Assembly: GCA_020026225.1 (NCBI GenBank)
Contig: JAHHQU010000054.1
Coordinates: 1 to 14,432, forward strand
DNA: 14,432 bases
Direction of reading: 5' to 3'
Source of the DNA: Phocaeicola sp.
GTDB lineage: Bacteria > Bacteroidota > Bacteroidia > Bacteroidales > Bacteroidaceae
Shown here piece after piece: positions 1-6,518 of this stretch. The position numbers and the translations under genes were made by a program. The first letter of the stretch is position 1; each line of letters starts with the position of its first letter. The notes beneath the pieces were generated by a model. That model had not been told where the DNA came from. It worked only from the letters and a program-made list of their open reading frames with translations, and did not search any database.

Positions 1-1164
1 CTGGTATATGGCAATGCCATCAAAAATGGAGTATCCAATACTTCCGCATATTCCTTTAGTGTTCAAAATACCAGCGTGATTCCGTCTCTGAGTACTTTTA
101 TCAACCATCTCGGTAATGGTATCACAGATCCTTACATAAGCAGAAATGCCGGCTGTATCCCTGTCAAAGCCGAACTTGTATGGCAGGACGCCATGGATCT
201 GGTTACCGATATAAAATACAACAATACGGCCGACGGCAATATTTCTTTTAGGGTAAAGCAGGAAACTATATGCCAAGGTAATGCCGTCATCGCCATCAAA
301 GATCATGCAGACAATGTTCTCTGGTCCTGGCATATCTGGGTTACCGATGAAAATTTAAGCCAAACGATTGAGGTAACCAGCAAGTCCCAGCGTAAATATG
401 AATTTATGCCTGTCTATCTCGGCTGGTGCGATAAGAGGTCCAGCACTTATCCGGGGCGTAAGTGCCAAATGCAGTTCTATTCATCAGTCGGAAACCAAAA
501 GGTCTCGTTGAATATCACCCAATCCCAATTCAATATACGCACAATTGGAGACGCCCCCACTTATCAATGGGGACGTAAAGATCCCATTATAGCGGAAAGC
601 CCGTATTTACATAAACCCAGATATGACAAAAATAGAGATTACACTTCAAAAGAATTTCCTCTGCTGACAAAGACACAGATAAAGACTGCAAATGGAATAG
701 TTATGAATAGTATTCTCTACCCAACTAAACTGGCCCCTATCCCAGACTTTGCGAAAATCAGAGAGCGTTATGGCAATCTTTGGTGGGCCAACTTCCATTA
801 TGAAAATCGCCCCGTAAATATTGTAAAAACGATTTACGATCCTTCTCCCGTAGGCTTTCAAATTCCTCCTCAGGAGGCTTTTGACGGATTAATATTAGAT
901 CATATCGGTAATGAGGCTTATTTCTTCACCAATCCCTCAAAAAACCGCACCATCTCCTTTCCTTTATTGGGTTACCATATACCCAGTTTAGGTGGTACTA
1001 TAATAGATAGTTTTGGCAGTCTTTGGACCGCTCAGCCTGTTATCACCCCCGGCATCGACAATCTCAAGGCATACAACCTGTATCTCAAAAAATCACCTCC
1101 TACTGCTGATTTCAGGTTCTATGACTTGTCTTATGGAATGATGATAAATCCTGTCAGAGAATAA
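1..1164 (+). CDS. Fimbrillin-like cell-surface protein, C-terminal part (5' end outside window)
   Basis: The reading frame is open from base 1, so the gene begins upstream; the GTG at 76 is internal. The visible 387 codons lack a signal peptide because the N-terminus is missing. The sequence resembles Bacteroidales fimbrillin-clan or tip-adhesin proteins (large lipid-anchored or pilus-associated surface proteins). Recognisable stretches are NAVIAIKDHADNVLWSWHIW and, near the C-terminus, YDPSPVGFQIPPQEAF, followed by a short segment about formatting of values (SLWTAQP...AYNLYL) seen in the same proteins. By family knowledge it would be exported and take part in adhesion or fimbria assembly; the exact ligand cannot be read. 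A strong terminator follows within 35 bp, so it ends its transcription unit. It is unrelated to the phage genes and is presumably host or another island's DNA flanking the prophage insertion. Confidence 0.7.
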   Translation: MVYGNAIKNGVSNTSAYSFSVQNTSVIPSLSTFINHLGNGITDPYISRNAGCIPVKAELVWQDAMDLVTDIKYNNTADGNISFRVKQETICQGNAVIAIKDHADNVLWSWHIWVTDENLSQTIEVTSKSQRKYEFMPVYLGWCDKRSSTYPGRKCQMQFYSSVGNQKVSLNITQSQFNIRTIGDAPTYQWGRKDPIIAESPYLHKPRYDKNRDYTSKEFPLLTKTQIKTANGIVMNSILYPTKLAPIPDFAKIRERYGNLWWANFHYENRPVNIVKTIYDPSPVGFQIPPQEAFDGLILDHIGNEAYFFTNPSKNRTISFPLLGYHIPSLGGTIIDSFGSLWTAQPVITPGIDNLKAYNLYLKKSPPTADFRFYDLSYGMMINPVRE

Positions 1165-1196
1165 TACATTCAAATATTCTTGACGTATTTAAAAGT

Positions 1197-1246
1197 ATTG
1201 CCGTACAGCCCTACTTCCGCAAGAAGGGCTGTACGGCAATCTTTTT
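1197..1246 (+). terminator. Intrinsic terminator of the fimbrillin-like gene
   Basis: Perfect 16-bp inverted repeat (1197-1212 with 1225-1240), 12-nt loop, followed by CTTTTTC. It lies 33 bp after the stop codon at 1164. Confidence 0.9.
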
Positions 1247-1304
1247 CAATCTGTTTCCGATAATGTTTTTTATGGGGCGAATGCCAATTAAACTAAGGGG
1301 GTAA

Positions 1305-1437
1305 AAACGAAATGTAATAAAAGAATAACTTAAACTTACAAGTGAATAGACAGTATTTCAGTTAGTTACACGACACTTCAATACAGAATGGGCTTGAAAC
1401 GAAATGTTACATTTGGCTGACTTTAATGTTACATTTG
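1305..1437 (+). repeat. Candidate transposase-binding repeats L1, L2, L3 at the prophage left end
   Basis: Three related sites: aaacgaaatgt at 1305-1315, the same 11-mer at 1397-1407, and aatgttacatttg at 1403-1415 repeated exactly at 1425-1437. The second site is also an odd palindrome (aaatgt-t-acattt, 1402-1414). The first and second are 92 bp apart and the second and third 22 bp apart. This resembles Mu attL, where L1 sits at the end and L2/L3 lie about 100-150 bp inside. The CGAAA core also occurs in Mu end sites. Assignment as MuA-type sites is inference from layout. Confidence 0.5.
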
Positions 1438-1848
1438 AGCCTCATTCGAATATAGCGTTCAAACTTATTTGTTACGGGGTCACCGGAAAGGGCCAGAAAG
1501 GGGTCTATTTCGGTGGCTCTTTTCATTTGCGCCTATTTCCCAGCAGTCATTAGAAACTCGGTTTTAGAGGGCTTAATGCGCGTTTATGGACCCTCCCCGT
1601 ATTGGCGGCCGTGCGTGTTGGGCCAATGCCCCCATATTTCACCAGTGGCGAGTAAATACTGTTCAAATTGAATCTACCCTATTGGAATAAGGGCCTTTTC
1701 CCCTCTCCATTATTGCCCAAATCTACACCTTTAGGGTGTGGGTTAGAGTGCGGTAAAAAAAGACGGAAAAACTAAAAAGAGGCGTTAAAGTGTGGTTTAG
1801 GGTGTGTTTTTTGTGCTTAAAAATCGTGCTTCGGAGTAGTTTAATGAC
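1438..1848. other. Gene-free left leader of the prophage
   Basis: About 400 bp without a credible gene on either strand. It holds a direct repeat tttagggtgtg (1730-1740 and 1796-1806) and G-rich short motifs, but no strong promoter box and no clear RNA fold. It lies between the end repeats and the repressor's terminators. I see no defined function beyond spacing of the transposition end from the immunity region. Confidence 0.5.
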
Positions 1849-1889
1849 AAAAAAAGGGCGTTTTTGCTTGAAAAAGGGGTAAAACGCCC
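1849..1889 (-). terminator. Second, back-up terminator on the minus strand
   Basis: 9-bp inverted repeat (1856-1864 with 1881-1889), with a run of seven A just outside its left arm (1849-1855), which reads as a U-tract on the minus strand. It lies downstream of the repressor gene and of the first terminator. Confidence 0.6.
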
Positions 1890-1937
1890 CCTTAAATCAT
1901 TGCTTTCCGGAGAGGAGTAGAGAGTGTTATTTGTATA

Positions 1938-1974
1938 AAAAACAGCGGTATAGCAAAGCCATACCGCTGTTTTT
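1938..1974 (-). terminator. Bidirectional terminator after the repressor gene
   Basis: Perfect 14-bp stem (1938-1951 with 1961-1974) with a 9-nt loop. The arms end in A5 and T5, so it can work on both strands. It lies 20 bp beyond the repressor stop codon and would end its leftward transcript. Confidence 0.85.
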
Positions 1975-1994
1975 AGTCCTTTTTGTGCGCGAGA

Positions 1995-2708
1995 TTACCC
2001 CATAGTGTTGAATCTGACACTTGCCTTTACAAGAGCAAGCGCATTAATTGAGTCCAAGGGAATGTCCTTAGGTGCGTGATGTGGGTTGTGGCTTACTAAC
2101 CTTACAAGGCCGGGCGTATCGGCTTTTTGAATATACTTAATAGATATATATTGTTCGCCGGCGAGGTTGAAGGATAAAAGATACATCTCCCCCCATAGGA
2201 TGTTCTTCGGCGACCCCACCTCCTTATATAGTACAATATCACCGCTCTTTAGAAGGGGATACATAGAATCGCCCCTGACATAAAGGGCTCCATCGCAAGG
2301 TGGTAGGTCCGGAATATGCAAATGGTTAACTGGAATGTGCCGAGTACAGGTATCAAATAATGATGAGAGACCTGCAACCGCATCGAGCTCGTAAAGGGGG
2401 ACACTTTGAGGAGTGTGGATTGGGTGATCAGTTTTAAGAGGAAACTGATCCACAACCTTTGGCGTGGCTATTTGTGTTTCAGTGACCGCAAGCATCTGCC
2501 CTTTTCCCGTAAGAAGCCATTCCGCGGAAACGTGCGCATTTGCGCACACTTTTACCAAAACATCGAAGGATGGCTTACCCTGACGGGTACCAACAACATT
2601 CTCCACAACACTTGGAGACGCTCCTATGTCCTGAGCAAATGCTCTTTTATTACCAGAGTATAAAGAGTTTATTATCTCTAAAAACCGCTCGTTAATCCCC
2701 ATTGTCAT
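1995..2708 (-). CDS. Phage repressor, HTH plus S24/LexA-type self-cleaving domain
   Basis: A 237-aa protein with an N-terminal helix-turn-helix region (about residues 6-66) and a C-terminal S24 peptidase-like domain (about 105-230), the architecture of lambda CI and LexA. The catalytic serine is visible at Ser148 in RGDSMYP and the lysine at Lys191 in ISIKYIQ. An Ala112-Gly113 pair in DAVAGL is the expected self-cleavage site, so RecA-stimulated cleavage and SOS induction are likely; Mu's own repressor is not of this type. It should hold the prophage silent by binding the palindromes just upstream of its start (2717-2751). Two in-frame ATGs exist at 2708 and 2702; the first is used here. It is transcribed away from the early operon. 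Confidence is high for the family and moderate for the inducer. Confidence 0.92.
   Translation of the reverse strand: MTMGINERFLEIINSLYSGNKRAFAQDIGASPSVVENVVGTRQGKPSFDVLVKVCANAHVSAEWLLTGKGQMLAVTETQIATPKVVDQFPLKTDHPIHTPQSVPLYELDAVAGLSSLFDTCTRHIPVNHLHIPDLPPCDGALYVRGDSMYPLLKSGDIVLYKEVGSPKNILWGEMYLLSFNLAGEQYISIKYIQKADTPGLVRLVSHNPHHAPKDIPLDSINALALVKASVRFNTMG
2532..2547. promoter_or_regulatory. Operator-like palindrome inside the repressor gene
   Basis: GTGCGCA-TT-TGCGCAC is a perfect palindrome with a 2-nt spacer. It matches the main operator at 12 of 16 positions, including the whole core CGCATTTGCG. Its centre is 204 bp from the main operator, within repressor codons for Cys-Ala-Asn-Ala-His. 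It could be an auxiliary operator for looping, or a coincidence of codon choice. Confidence 0.4.
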
Positions 2709-2716
2709 ATTTATTC

Positions 2717-2732
2717 ATTCGCAAATGTAAAT
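2717..2732. promoter_or_regulatory. Repressor operator, lower-symmetry copy
   Basis: ATTCGCAAATGTAAAT differs at two of 16 positions from the reverse complement of the main palindrome at 2736-2751. The centre-to-centre distance is 19 bp. It overlaps the minus-strand promoter box at 2729-2722, so occupation would shut off the repressor's own promoter. Confidence 0.65.
2722..2729 (-). promoter_or_regulatory. -7 box of the repressor promoter
   Basis: TACATTTG on the minus strand fits the Bacteroidota TAnnTTTG consensus and ends 13 bp before the repressor ATG at 2708. No clear TTTG -33 element is seen at the expected distance. The start site would lie only a few bases before the ATG, giving a very short leader. 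Confidence 0.5.
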
Positions 2733-2735
2733 AAT

Positions 2736-2751
2736 ATTCGCATTTGCGAAT
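2736..2751. promoter_or_regulatory. Main repressor operator
   Basis: ATTCGCA-TT-TGCGAAT has perfect 7-bp arms around a TT spacer. It lies in the divergent region between the repressor and the early operon and directly abuts the rightward -7 box at 2752. This is the strongest operator candidate. Confidence 0.75.
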
Positions 2752-2759
2752 TAAATTTG
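2752..2759 (+). promoter_or_regulatory. -7 box of the early rightward promoter
   Basis: TAAATTTG matches TAnnTTTG and lies immediately right of the main operator. Transcription would start near 2766 and run into the early genes from 2844. The -33 element is not convincing. Confidence 0.55.
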
Positions 2760-2763
2760 CACT

Positions 2764-2780
2764 GTGTTCAAAATGAACAC
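2764..2780. promoter_or_regulatory. Second-type palindrome at the early promoter start site
   Basis: GTGTTC-aaaat-GAACAC has perfect 6-bp arms. Its sequence differs from the repressor operators and it sits at the predicted start site of the rightward promoter. It could be the site of a Ner/Cro-like negative regulator, perhaps one of the two small downstream proteins. The binding partner is inference. Confidence 0.5.
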
Positions 2781-2843
2781 GGCCCAAAGATAGGAAAAAC
2801 GAGAGAGAAAAAAGAATGAAAACAAAAAAATCAATCACCTACT

Positions 2844-3080
2844 ATGAAAACAACAGAAATCAATAACACATTAATCGGTCGCCGAGTAAGGGGAATCTTT
2901 ACCGGGCTGAAGGTTGAAGGCTCCATTATTGGGCTGGTAAATGAAGAATACTCGGTTGGGATTACAATTAAGTTAGATAGACCCGTGCAGTGGGGAGATT
3001 CCATATATAAGACATATACTTCGACAGCCCGAAAAAGTGACGGCTGGGGAAATCTGGAACACACGGAATTGATAGATTAA
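2844..3080 (+). CDS. Small phage early protein, unknown function
   Basis: A 78-aa protein, first in the rightward early operon, about 80 bp after the predicted promoter start. I do not recognise the family. The composition suggests a small beta-rich fold: GRRVRGIFTGLKVEGSIIG followed by VGITIKLDRPVQWGDSIYKT looks like alternating strands with a turn, as in small SH3-like or KOW-like barrels. There are no cysteine clusters, transmembrane segments or catalytic motifs. It ends 13 bp before the next gene. Its position matches where Mu-like phages place Ner or similar small regulators, but no helix-turn-helix is evident here. Confidence 0.65.
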   Translation: MKTTEINNTLIGRRVRGIFTGLKVEGSIIGLVNEEYSVGITIKLDRPVQWGDSIYKTYTSTARKSDGWGNLEHTELID

Positions 3081-3093
3081 AAACACTTCCTAT

Positions 3094-3462
3094 ATGAAAA
3101 AGATTAACAAATACATTGATGCCACCAAGGAGAACCGGCTGTTTATTGCTGCTGCATTCGATGTCACGGAGCGTATGGTGATGATGTCGCTGGAGTTCAA
3201 GAGAAACTCCGCCCTTGCTAAAAAGATCCGCACACTTGCCCTTCAGCGCGGTGGCGTGACAATGAGCTACCTCCCTGAGATGGAAACGATTCATGATGCA
3301 GACGGTTATATGAGGCAGCGATTCCCTAATGGAGCCCTTATTGAGTGCAATAAGGAAACCTCGGTTGTCGAACTTTTCAAGAACGGGCGTTTTGTCGCGC
3401 GATATTCTGATGTTACAATAGACCAACTTGCGGCCATTCAAGGAAAAGCCATGGCCCTCTAA
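3094..3462 (+). CDS. Small early protein with putative helix-turn-helix
   Basis: A 122-aa protein between the first early gene and the transposase. Residues about 12-46 (ENRLFIAAAFDVTERMVMMS and the following KRNSALAKKIRTLAL) read like a DNA-binding helix-turn-helix followed by a recognition-type helix. The C-terminal half (about 60-118) has alternating short strands (NGALIECN, ETSVVELF, GRFVARYS) and a final helix. It could be the Ner/Cro-like partner of the divergent repressor, acting on 2764-2780, or a replication accessory factor; neither is shown directly. It stands in the same orientation with 13 bp to its left neighbour and 71 bp to the transposase. Confidence 0.65.
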   Translation: MKKINKYIDATKENRLFIAAAFDVTERMVMMSLEFKRNSALAKKIRTLALQRGGVTMSYLPEMETIHDADGYMRQRFPNGALIECNKETSVVELFKNGRFVARYSDVTIDQLAAIQGKAMAL

Positions 3463-3467
3463 TAAGA

Positions 3468-3483
3468 TCCTGCAAATGCGAAG
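3468..3483. promoter_or_regulatory. Partial operator copy before the transposase gene
   Basis: The 11-mer gcaaatgcgaa (3472-3482) matches an unbroken 11 bases of the main operator, but the left arm is not conserved. It lies 52 bp before the transposase ATG, where a bound repressor could block read-through. Confidence 0.3.
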
Positions 3484-3487
3484 GCAT

Positions 3488-3510
3488 TGTCCCGGAGCGA
3501 TACCGGGGCA
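3488..3510 (+). other. GC-rich mRNA hairpin ahead of the transposase start
   Basis: An 8-bp stem (3488-3495 with 3503-3510, one G-U pair) and a 7-nt loop, ending 23 nt before the ATG at 3534. There is no T-tract, so it is not a simple terminator. It may affect translation or stability of the transposase mRNA. Confidence 0.45.
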
Positions 3511-3533
3511 GGAGCAATATTAGAAAGATAGAA

Positions 3534-5570
3534 ATGGAGTATTTCGGAAACATAATAGCGGTAACTATGCAAGACTTGACTCGGTCAGACGATGGTGAGG
3601 CCGTAATGTCTATAGATGCCTATAAATGGGGTGTACGACAGGGCAATTTCAATGTGTTACAAAGAGCTTGTCGTTGCCATAAGGCTTTGGTCGAGTACCA
3701 GAGTTTGCCCGAACGCTTCAAAGTCCGTTTCGTGGAGAAGTATGGTAACCCGGAGCAAATTATGAAACAAGATGAGGTGCAACTCCCCATTGACAAGGAG
3801 GCTCAACGCTTTTTCTCAGGTATGCAAGCTGGTACATTCCGCCTTCCCAATGGTGAATGTTTGCCTGAAAAATATCAGCAGGAATATACCTTGAATGCGA
3901 GTGTCCTTAACGCTTTGCAAGATATGGTTACTACACAAAAAATGATGCGGCGTGCTTATAATAATAACACCCCCGTGATTTGGGCCAATATCTTTACAAC
4001 GGCCGAGGATCTTCGACAGACTTATGGACACACCCTCCCTAAATCAGAGGCACGTCTTCGCGATAAAATGAGGCAATATGCTAAAGAAGGGTATTCCTGC
4101 CTTGTGTCAAAGAAGTTCGGTAATGCCAATACGTTGAAGATTACAAAAGTCGCCGGTCGTCAAATCATCGCGCTTCGACGTTGTCGTGTTCCCGTTTATA
4201 CAACTCGTCAACTTTTTGAGGAGTTCAATCGCATAGCCGAACGGCGAGGTTGGAAAACACTGGATTCGGAAAAATCGCTTCTGAACTATTTGGAACGGCC
4301 CGATGTCAAACCTCTGTGGTATGATGCTGTTTATGGTGAGCTTGCTGCAAAGCAGCTCTATGCTCGCCATCACAAGACCGTGATGCCCTCAATGCGCGAT
4401 TCATTGTGGTATGGTGATGGAACCAAACTTAACCTGTACTATAAAGCATACGAAGGAGGACGCATGGTTGTTCGGACGTTGCAAGTATATGAGGTCGTCG
4501 ATGCATACAGTGAGATGTTGTTGGGTTATTGCGTTAGTAATTCAGAGCAGTTTGATGCTCAATATGCTGCGTTCCGAATGGCGATAGAGGTAGCCGGTCA
4601 CAAGCCCTATGAGATTGTTACCGATAATCAAGGAGGACAGCGGTCTAAAATCGCACAAAAGTTCTTTGCCAATATATGCCGTGTCGCTCGTCCGACAGCG
4701 CCTTATAACGCGCAATCGAAAACAATCGAGTCTGTGTTCGGACGTTTCCAGCGTGAGGTGTTAGGACAGGATTGGCGATTTACCGGTCAGAATATTTCGA
4801 GTAAAGACGGGTGGAAGATTAACCGCGAATTTATAGAGGCGAATAAGGAATCGCTATATACCTACGAGGAATTGCTGGACGCTTATGCCGAGGCTCGTAA
4901 TAAGTGGAATGCAATGCCACACTTTGACACTAAGATGGCTCATAGTGAGATGTATTTCTCCTCGGTAAACCCCGGTACCGAAGCTCTGACCGATTTGGAC
5001 ATGATCGACCTCTTTTGGATTACCACCGAACGCTCAAGTGTTTTCTCCGCAGATGGCATCACAATACAATATCGAGGGAAAAAATACACCTACGAAGTGC
5101 TGGAGAATGGACTTCCCGACATGGAGTGGCGCAGCAGAAATACAGGGCGAGACTTCTTCGTCCGCTTTGACCCTCAAGATATGTCGAAGGTCTTGCTATA
5201 TAGCCAGACTCCTATGGGGTTACGTTATGAAACGGCCGCATACCCCTATCTCTCTGTTCACCGAAATATACAGGAGCAACAACAGGGCGATATGGCTCTT
5301 ATCAAGCAGGTGGAGGAGTGGAATAAGGAGGCCCGAATTCGTCGCCAGATAGAAGGGCATAATATCGAGCTTGAGCACGGCGTTGCCCCTGAACAGCACG
5401 GCCTCAGGCCCCCCGCGATTAAGGGAATTTCGGACGCGGAATATGAACGCCTCGCAGATGAGGTTGTGGTAATCCCCGCCCCGCAGGCGGAGCCAATCGC
5501 AGTTGGTGAATATACGAAGGCAGTAAGTAATATTGATTATGATCCTCTTACCGCCATTAATAGACTTTAA
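3534..5570 (+). CDS. MuA-like DDE transposase
   Basis: A 678-aa protein, close to MuA's 663. It cuts and joins the phage ends during integration and replicative transposition, acting as a DNA-bound multimer. Order: N-terminal DNA-binding region (about 1-280), rve/DDE catalytic core (about 285-420), Mu-type C-terminal beta-barrel (about 490-560) and a charged tail likely contacting the ATPase partner. The catalytic triad is visible: Asp295 (WYGDGTKLN), Asp364 (EIVTDNQGG) and Glu399 (SKTIESVFGRF). The D-E spacing of 35 is the integrase-like value. MPHFDTKMAHSEMY after the core is typical for the family. The start at 3534 follows a weak purine-rich stretch. The next gene begins 18 bp after the stop, as expected for A-B operons. 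An IS21-type IstA is less likely because of length and phage context. Confidence 0.93.
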   Translation: MEYFGNIIAVTMQDLTRSDDGEAVMSIDAYKWGVRQGNFNVLQRACRCHKALVEYQSLPERFKVRFVEKYGNPEQIMKQDEVQLPIDKEAQRFFSGMQAGTFRLPNGECLPEKYQQEYTLNASVLNALQDMVTTQKMMRRAYNNNTPVIWANIFTTAEDLRQTYGHTLPKSEARLRDKMRQYAKEGYSCLVSKKFGNANTLKITKVAGRQIIALRRCRVPVYTTRQLFEEFNRIAERRGWKTLDSEKSLLNYLERPDVKPLWYDAVYGELAAKQLYARHHKTVMPSMRDSLWYGDGTKLNLYYKAYEGGRMVVRTLQVYEVVDAYSEMLLGYCVSNSEQFDAQYAAFRMAIEVAGHKPYEIVTDNQGGQRSKIAQKFFANICRVARPTAPYNAQSKTIESVFGRFQREVLGQDWRFTGQNISSKDGWKINREFIEANKESLYTYEELLDAYAEARNKWNAMPHFDTKMAHSEMYFSSVNPGTEALTDLDMIDLFWITTERSSVFSADGITIQYRGKKYTYEVLENGLPDMEWRSRNTGRDFFVRFDPQDMSKVLLYSQTPMGLRYETAAYPYLSVHRNIQEQQQGDMALIKQVEEWNKEARIRRQIEGHNIELEHGVAPEQHGLRPPAIKGISDAEYERLADEVVVIPAPQAEPIAVGEYTKAVSNIDYDPLTAINRL

Positions 5571-5588
5571 TATTAAAATCATAATACT

Positions 5589-6470
5589 ATGACTCAGTTA
5601 GACATTAAACAAAAAGAAGAGATCCGCGAGCGCCTCGCGGAGTATGTAAAACGCTACCCAAGTCAGGCAAAGGCCGCGAATTCGTTAAAGGACACATCGA
5701 CGGGAACGGTAAACGCAATTCTGAAGGGTAAGTTCGAGAATATCAGCGACACCATGTTTCGTAGCATCTTATCGCAAATCCAATCTACCCGCATAGACGG
5801 TTGGCAACTCTGCTCAACCGCGGCCTATAAGGATATGGAAACGCTCCTGATGGATGCGCAACAATATCAAAATGTTTCATGGCTCGTCGGTCCCGCCGGA
5901 ATCGGAAAAACAACATCGGCCACAATCTACGCAAGGAATCATAGGAACACCTTCCTCCTGCCCTGTTCAGAGGACATGCACAAGTCCGATTTCGTTCACG
6001 AACTCGCCCGAAAAGTGGGCATCCGGACTGATGGTATGACGGTACGCGAGGCTCTTGCCGCTATTATGGCAGAGCTCATAACATTGGACCGCCCGCTGCT
6101 GATATTTGACGAGGGCGATAAACTTACGGATTCCGTGTTCTACTACTTTATATCGCTTTACAACGCGCTGGAGGATAAGTGTGGAATCGTGTTCCTGTCA
6201 ACCCCATATATCAAGCGCAGAATGGACCGCGGACTGAAGGCGGAGCGCAAGGGGTATGATGAGATGTATTCGCGTATCTGCCGCCGATTTATCGACCTCA
6301 CGCCCACAACGGAATATGAGGTGGCGGCGATATGTAATGCCAATGGATTAAGCGATGAGTCCGCCATTCGCGCCGTGATCGCCGGTGCTCGAGAGTGCCG
6401 CTTCGACATTCGCCGGGTGAAGAAAGAGATTCACAAGCAGCGCAGGATTATGAATGCGGCAAAGCTTTAA
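5589..6470 (+). CDS. MuB-like AAA+ target-selection ATPase
   Basis: A 293-aa protein directly after the transposase, close to MuB's 312. It has an N-terminal helix-turn-helix-like region (about 1-65, including SLKDTSTGTVNAILKGKFE), then a P-loop ATPase with Walker A at 101-109 (GPAGIGKTT) and Walker B at 170-176 (LLIFDEG). The sensor-1-like stretch VFLSTPY is at 201-207 and a basic C-terminal helix follows. By family knowledge it binds DNA as an ATP-dependent filament, delivers target DNA to the transposase, stimulates strand transfer and gives target immunity. The short 18-bp gap from the transposase gene indicates co-transcription. IstB/DnaC-type helper ATPases are relatives, but the N-terminal domain and context favour MuB. 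Confidence 0.92.
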   Translation: MTQLDIKQKEEIRERLAEYVKRYPSQAKAANSLKDTSTGTVNAILKGKFENISDTMFRSILSQIQSTRIDGWQLCSTAAYKDMETLLMDAQQYQNVSWLVGPAGIGKTTSATIYARNHRNTFLLPCSEDMHKSDFVHELARKVGIRTDGMTVREALAAIMAELITLDRPLLIFDEGDKLTDSVFYYFISLYNALEDKCGIVFLSTPYIKRRMDRGLKAERKGYDEMYSRICRRFIDLTPTTEYEVAAICNANGLSDESAIRAVIAGARECRFDIRRVKKEIHKQRRIMNAAKL

Positions 6471-6474
6471 TGCC

Positions 6475-6518
6475 ATTCAAATATAATTCAAACACTATTC
6501 AAACATAATTCAAATGAG
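6475..6518 (+). repeat. Four tandem 11-bp repeats over the start of the next gene
   Basis: attcaaatata, attcaaacact, attcaaacata and attcaaatgag follow each other without gaps at 6475, 6486, 6497 and 6508. The last copy contains the ATG at 6514. The shared core is ATTCAAA. The period is about one helical turn. No Shine-Dalgarno sequence is present, so the repeats occupy the whole translation-initiation region. Confidence 0.8.

Noticed and set aside
1438..1990. Hidden small RNA or CRISPR-like array in the left leader
   Set aside because: Only one 11-bp direct repeat and two terminators are seen; no regular repeat-spacer pattern and no promoter box.
2749..2764. Third repressor operator directly after the main one
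   Set aside because: Only 8 of 16 positions match; the shared TTTGC belongs to the promoter box.
2816..2866. 16-codon ORF ahead of and overlapping the first early gene
   Set aside because: It could be a leader peptide, but has no ribosome-binding site or recognisable regulatory sequence, and A-rich stretches give such ORFs by chance.
2968..3441. 157-codon antisense ORF over the small early genes
   Set aside because: It is antisense to two better genes, has no start signal and no recognisable protein character; the other long antisense frames over the methyltransferase and transposase were dropped for the same reason.
3534..6470. IS21-type istA/istB pair
   Set aside because: The transposase is longer, has a Mu-type C-terminal barrel, and sits beside a phage repressor and early genes; the ATPase has an N-terminal HTH region as in MuB.
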